This document shows positions 61,784-64,000 of a stretch of DNA of 64,000 nucleotides, in pieces. This DNA is from Agathobaculum sp. Marseille-P7918. Lineage in GTDB: Bacteria > Bacillota > Clostridia > Oscillospirales > Butyricicoccaceae. The stretch covers positions 186,001 through 250,000 of the forward strand of contig NZ_UYYD01000002.1 in the NCBI RefSeq assembly GCF_900625105.1, written 5' to 3'. The notes under the pieces are model-generated. The model ran no database searches and was not told where the DNA came from. It worked only from the letters and a program-made list of their open reading frames with translations. Both the position numbers and the translations under genes were made by a program. Position 1 is the stretch's first letter, and every line of letters begins with the position of its first letter.

Positions 61784-62695
61784 TCACCGCAGCCCGGCGA
61801 CCTCTTCCATCGTCGGCACCGAGGTCTGCGCGCCCGGCCGCGTCACGACAATCCCGGACACACGGTTGCCGAACGCGATCGCGTCCGCGTCGCTCTCGCC
61901 CCGGCTGCGCGCCACGGCGAAGGCCGCGGTAAAGCTGTCGCCCGCCGCGGTGGTGTCCACGGCCGTCACCTTGCAGGCCGGGAATGTCTGCACGCCCGCG
62001 TTTGTCACCATCCACGCACCCATCTCGCCCAGCGTCACGATCACCGCGCGGACCCCCTTTTGCAAAAGCGCCCGCGCGCCCTCCTGCAAGGCCTGCGGCG
62101 TCGGCAGCGCCTTGCCCAACAAGGTTTGCAGTTCGGTCTCGTTGGGCTTGACGATGTCAAACCCCGCAAAAAAGTCGTCCGGCAAACCCGCTTTTGCCGG
62201 GGCGGGGTCCAAAATCATCTGCTTGCCGCGCGCCTTGCCCAGCTGCTTGACATAGGCCACAACTTCCAGCGGGATCTCCAGCTGTAGGAGGATCATGTCG
62301 CATTCGTCCACCAGACGGATGTGCCGGTCGATCATTTCCGTGGTCAGCTGCGCGTTGGCGCCGGGCACCACCACGATCGCGTTTTCTCCCCGGTCGTCCA
62401 CCGGGATGACGGCGTTGCCCGTGGGACAGCCGGTCAGCGTTTCGATGCCCGAGATATCCACCCCGACTGCCGCCAAATTGTCCTTGAGCTGCCGTCCGAA
62501 CGCGTCGTCGCCCACCGCGCCGATCATCGCGACCTGTCCGCCCAGCTTGGCCGCCGCATAAGCCTGATTGGCGCCTTTGCCGCCGGGCACCTGCCGGATG
62601 CCCTGCGCCAGAACGGTTTCCCCCGGCACCGGTATGTTGTGCACGCGGATAACAGAATCCATGTTCAGGCTGCCGACCACCAAGATCTTTTTCAT
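61784..62695 (-). CDS. rbsK: Ribokinase (PfkB family)
   Basis: This 303-residue sugar kinase has the N-terminal substrate motif VGSLNMDSVIRVHNIPVPGE, then GGKGANQAYAAAKLGG, and the catalytic DTTAAGDSFTAAFAVA with the active-site Asp. The usual Gly in DTTGAGD is Ala. Ribose is the probable substrate, but no rbs transport genes are adjacent. The ATG at 62695 follows AGGGAGCG. Confidence 0.88.
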   Translation of the reverse strand: MKKILVVGSLNMDSVIRVHNIPVPGETVLAQGIRQVPGGKGANQAYAAAKLGGQVAMIGAVGDDAFGRQLKDNLAAVGVDISGIETLTGCPTGNAVIPVDDRGENAIVVVPGANAQLTTEMIDRHIRLVDECDMILLQLEIPLEVVAYVKQLGKARGKQMILDPAPAKAGLPDDFFAGFDIVKPNETELQTLLGKALPTPQALQEGARALLQKGVRAVIVTLGEMGAWMVTNAGVQTFPACKVTAVDTTAAGDSFTAAFAVARSRGESDADAIAFGNRVSGIVVTRPGAQTSVPTMEEVAGLR

Positions 62696-62797
62696 ATCGC
62701 TCGCTCCCTGTCGTTTGTTGCATGCTTTCATCATACCCTACCGCCCCGGTTTTCGCAACGGTTTCCCGACGCATTGCGTGCAAACGCCAGGCAGTAT

Positions 62798-62825
62798 TTT
62801 GTTTGGACGCAAATTGTGGTATGAT
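62798..62825 (+). promoter_or_regulatory. Extended -10 promoter of the lipoprotein gene
   Basis: TGG-TATGAT (62817-62825) is an extended -10 box, with a weak TTTGTT -35 16 bases upstream, about 30 bases before the start codon. Confidence 0.5.
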
Positions 62826-62855
62826 AAACACAGTAAACCAAAAGGAGGCGGTCGG

Positions 62856-63635
62856 ATGCGCAAGACCATTTTCGCGCTGTGTATTTTGCTGGCAGGCGGG
62901 TTTGCCGCCTTATGCGGCTGCGCGCCCGCCTCGTCCGCAGAAGCGCCGGACGCCGACGCCCCTGCTGCCGCTGCGCAGCCGTCCGACGCGCAGACCGTCA
63001 CGGTCGCGGACATCATCGCGACCGAACCGCCGACGCAGTACGCGGGCATGGACGTGGTCGAGGGCACTGGTATCGTGGATTGGGCGCAGTATCCCTTCCT
63101 GGAAAACATGGTTTCGCTGGCCGATGTGATCGTGTACGGCACCGTGACCGGCAAAGAATATGTCAATTTCGGCGCGGATGCGTGGACAAAATTTGATTTC
63201 ACCGCCGAGCAGACGCTGTTGGGCGAAGCGCCCGCCGACCCGGCGCTCACGATATACAGCTCGGGCGGCTATCTCTCGCAATATGACCAGCTCACGGCGC
63301 AGGGCACGCGGGAACGCGTGACCGACCGCACGGATGCGCAGCTGCAAAACACCATCGTGCACGAACACGCGGATTATCATTTCGACCCGTTGGTTGGGAG
63401 CAAATACATCCTGTTTTTGACGCATGCAGACCCGGATACTGCCTTCCCTGCGGACAGTTACCAGATCGTCGGCGCGCGATTCTGTCAGCTGTGTGAAACC
63501 GCGCCGGACATCTTCAGCTATATCGCTTTCGGCCCGGACCCGGATGATCCGGACGCTGTATTTTCGCCCGACGACCCGGTGGTGCAGATGACCCGCAGTG
63601 AGGTGGAGGCGCTTTTGGCCGAGGCCGCGCCGTAA
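62856..63635 (+). CDS. Putative lipoprotein of unknown function
   Basis: This 259-residue protein has a lipoprotein-type signal peptide (IFALCILLAGGFAALCGC), an Ala/Pro-rich spacer and then a globular domain containing LADVIVYGTVTGKEY and VGSKYILFLTHADPD. Segments of this kind recur in secreted Clostridia proteins that resemble OB-like or cysteine-protease-inhibitor-type folds, but I cannot name a family. AAAAGGAGG precedes the ATG at 62856. It stands alone between a divergent rbsK and a convergent nrdR. Confidence 0.7.
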   Translation: MRKTIFALCILLAGGFAALCGCAPASSAEAPDADAPAAAAQPSDAQTVTVADIIATEPPTQYAGMDVVEGTGIVDWAQYPFLENMVSLADVIVYGTVTGKEYVNFGADAWTKFDFTAEQTLLGEAPADPALTIYSSGGYLSQYDQLTAQGTRERVTDRTDAQLQNTIVHEHADYHFDPLVGSKYILFLTHADPDTAFPADSYQIVGARFCQLCETAPDIFSYIAFGPDPDDPDAVFSPDDPVVQMTRSEVEALLAEAAP

Positions 63636-63654
63636 CGCTATGATTTTTCCAGTA

Positions 63655-63690
63655 AAAAAAGAACGCAAAGCAGGAAAATGCTTTGCGTCC
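63655..63690. terminator. Bidirectional terminator between lipoprotein gene and nrdR
   Basis: GAACGCAAAGCA-GGAAAA-TGCTTTGCGTCC has a stem of about 11 bp, with an A run on the left and T-rich sequence on the right. Confidence 0.8.
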
Positions 63691-63733
63691 TTTGTCTTTT
63701 GGCTGATTTCTGCTTGTGGGAGAAAACCGAAGC

Positions 63734-64000
63734 TCACTTATCCTTGAGCAGGGTATTGAGCTCCTCCATAAAGGTGTTGATGTCCTTAAACTGGCGGTAC
63801 ACCGAGGCGAATCGCACATAGGCCACTTCATCGACCTTGCGCAGCTGCTCCATGACCAGCTCGCCGATCACCTTGCTGGACACTTCGCTTTCGAGTGAGC
63901 CAAACACCTTCTGCTCGACGTTATCCACGATCTGCTCGAGCTGTGCCAGCGACACCGGCCGCTTTTCGCACGCCTTGACCAAACCGTTGAGCAGTTTCTG
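63734..64000 (-). CDS. nrdR: Transcriptional repressor NrdR (5' partial)
   Basis: These are the C-terminal 88 residues of NrdR; the N-terminal zinc ribbon lies beyond the window end. The ATP-cone part ([20 protein letters not shown], then [20 protein letters not shown]) is diagnostic. NrdR represses ribonucleotide reductase genes according to the dATP/ATP level. Confidence 0.94.
   Translation of the reverse strand, partial: QKLLNGLVKACEKRPVSLAQLEQIVDNVEQKVFGSLESEVSSKVIGELVMEQLRKVDEVAYVRFASVYRQFKDINTFMEELNTLLKDK

Overview
The window looks like a chromosomal segment from an anaerobic, GC-rich Clostridia member of the butyrate-producing Oscillospirales type. That placement is an inference. It rests on the butyryl-CoA dehydrogenase/Etf operon, a FabK-type type II fatty acid synthase locus, an ECF-family vitamin transporter, NrdR, oxygen-independent (anSME-type) sulfatase maturation, AAAGGAGG-like ribosome binding sites and many short intrinsic terminators. 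I see no prophage, integrase, insertion sequence or CRISPR array.

Layout. 1-8.5 kb: end of ecfA2, then ecfT, truA, a DUF5711-like protein, a CvpA-like protein, a Clp ATPase with an N-terminal zinc finger, and an ECF sigma/DUF4179 anti-sigma pair. 8.5-10.9 kb: an OmpR-type two-component system on the minus strand. 11.0-11.8 kb: five tRNA genes (Gly, Arg, His, Gln, Lys) behind one strong promoter. Two of them are followed by the same ~100-bp structured element, and each element ends in a perfect 21-bp copy of its own tRNA 3' end. 11.9-13.8 kb: a 31-residue membrane microprotein and an FtsX-like permease without an ATPase. 13.9-30.1 kb: a 16-kb minus-strand island with an anaerobic sulfatase-maturating radical SAM enzyme, four Cys-type sulfatases without signal peptides, a YesMN-type two-component system, a complete NitT/TauT-type ABC importer (one binding protein, two permeases, two ATPases) and a TauE/SafE-type exporter. 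30.2-34.1 kb: a GntR regulator divergent from an RraA / split UxaA / SDR sugar-acid-type operon. 34.3-37.6 kb: bcd-etfB-etfA with a long leader. 37.9-44.8 kb: yjbQ, rfbA, a stalk-domain secreted protein, typA, ridA, a DUF1653 protein and a second sigma/anti-sigma pair. 44.9-54.2 kb: the fatty acid locus, fabH-fabK-fabG-fabF-accB-fabZ-accC-accD-accA-acpP on the minus strand and fabD on the plus strand, driven by overlapping consensus promoters. 54.3-56.2 kb: a repeat protein, a third sigma factor and an RsgI-like anti-sigma. 56.2-59.1 kb: metNIQ behind a Met/Cys-rich leader peptide and an intrinsic terminator. 59.1-64 kb: padR-DUF2812, traX-like, a ribokinase, a lipoprotein and the end of nrdR.

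How the parts fit. The sulfatase island reads as one cytoplasmic pathway. Small organic sulfate esters (or related sulfur compounds) would be imported, hydrolysed by formylglycine sulfatases matured by the anSME, and the inorganic sulfur anion exported. The substrate cannot be told from sequence. The features most worth following up are the tRNA-tail-duplicating RNA elements and the Met/Cys leader-peptide attenuator of the methionine transporter. After these come the mutually exclusive fab promoters and the shared promoter architecture of two sigma operons, one of which carries a Ca-loop/Cys repeat protein.
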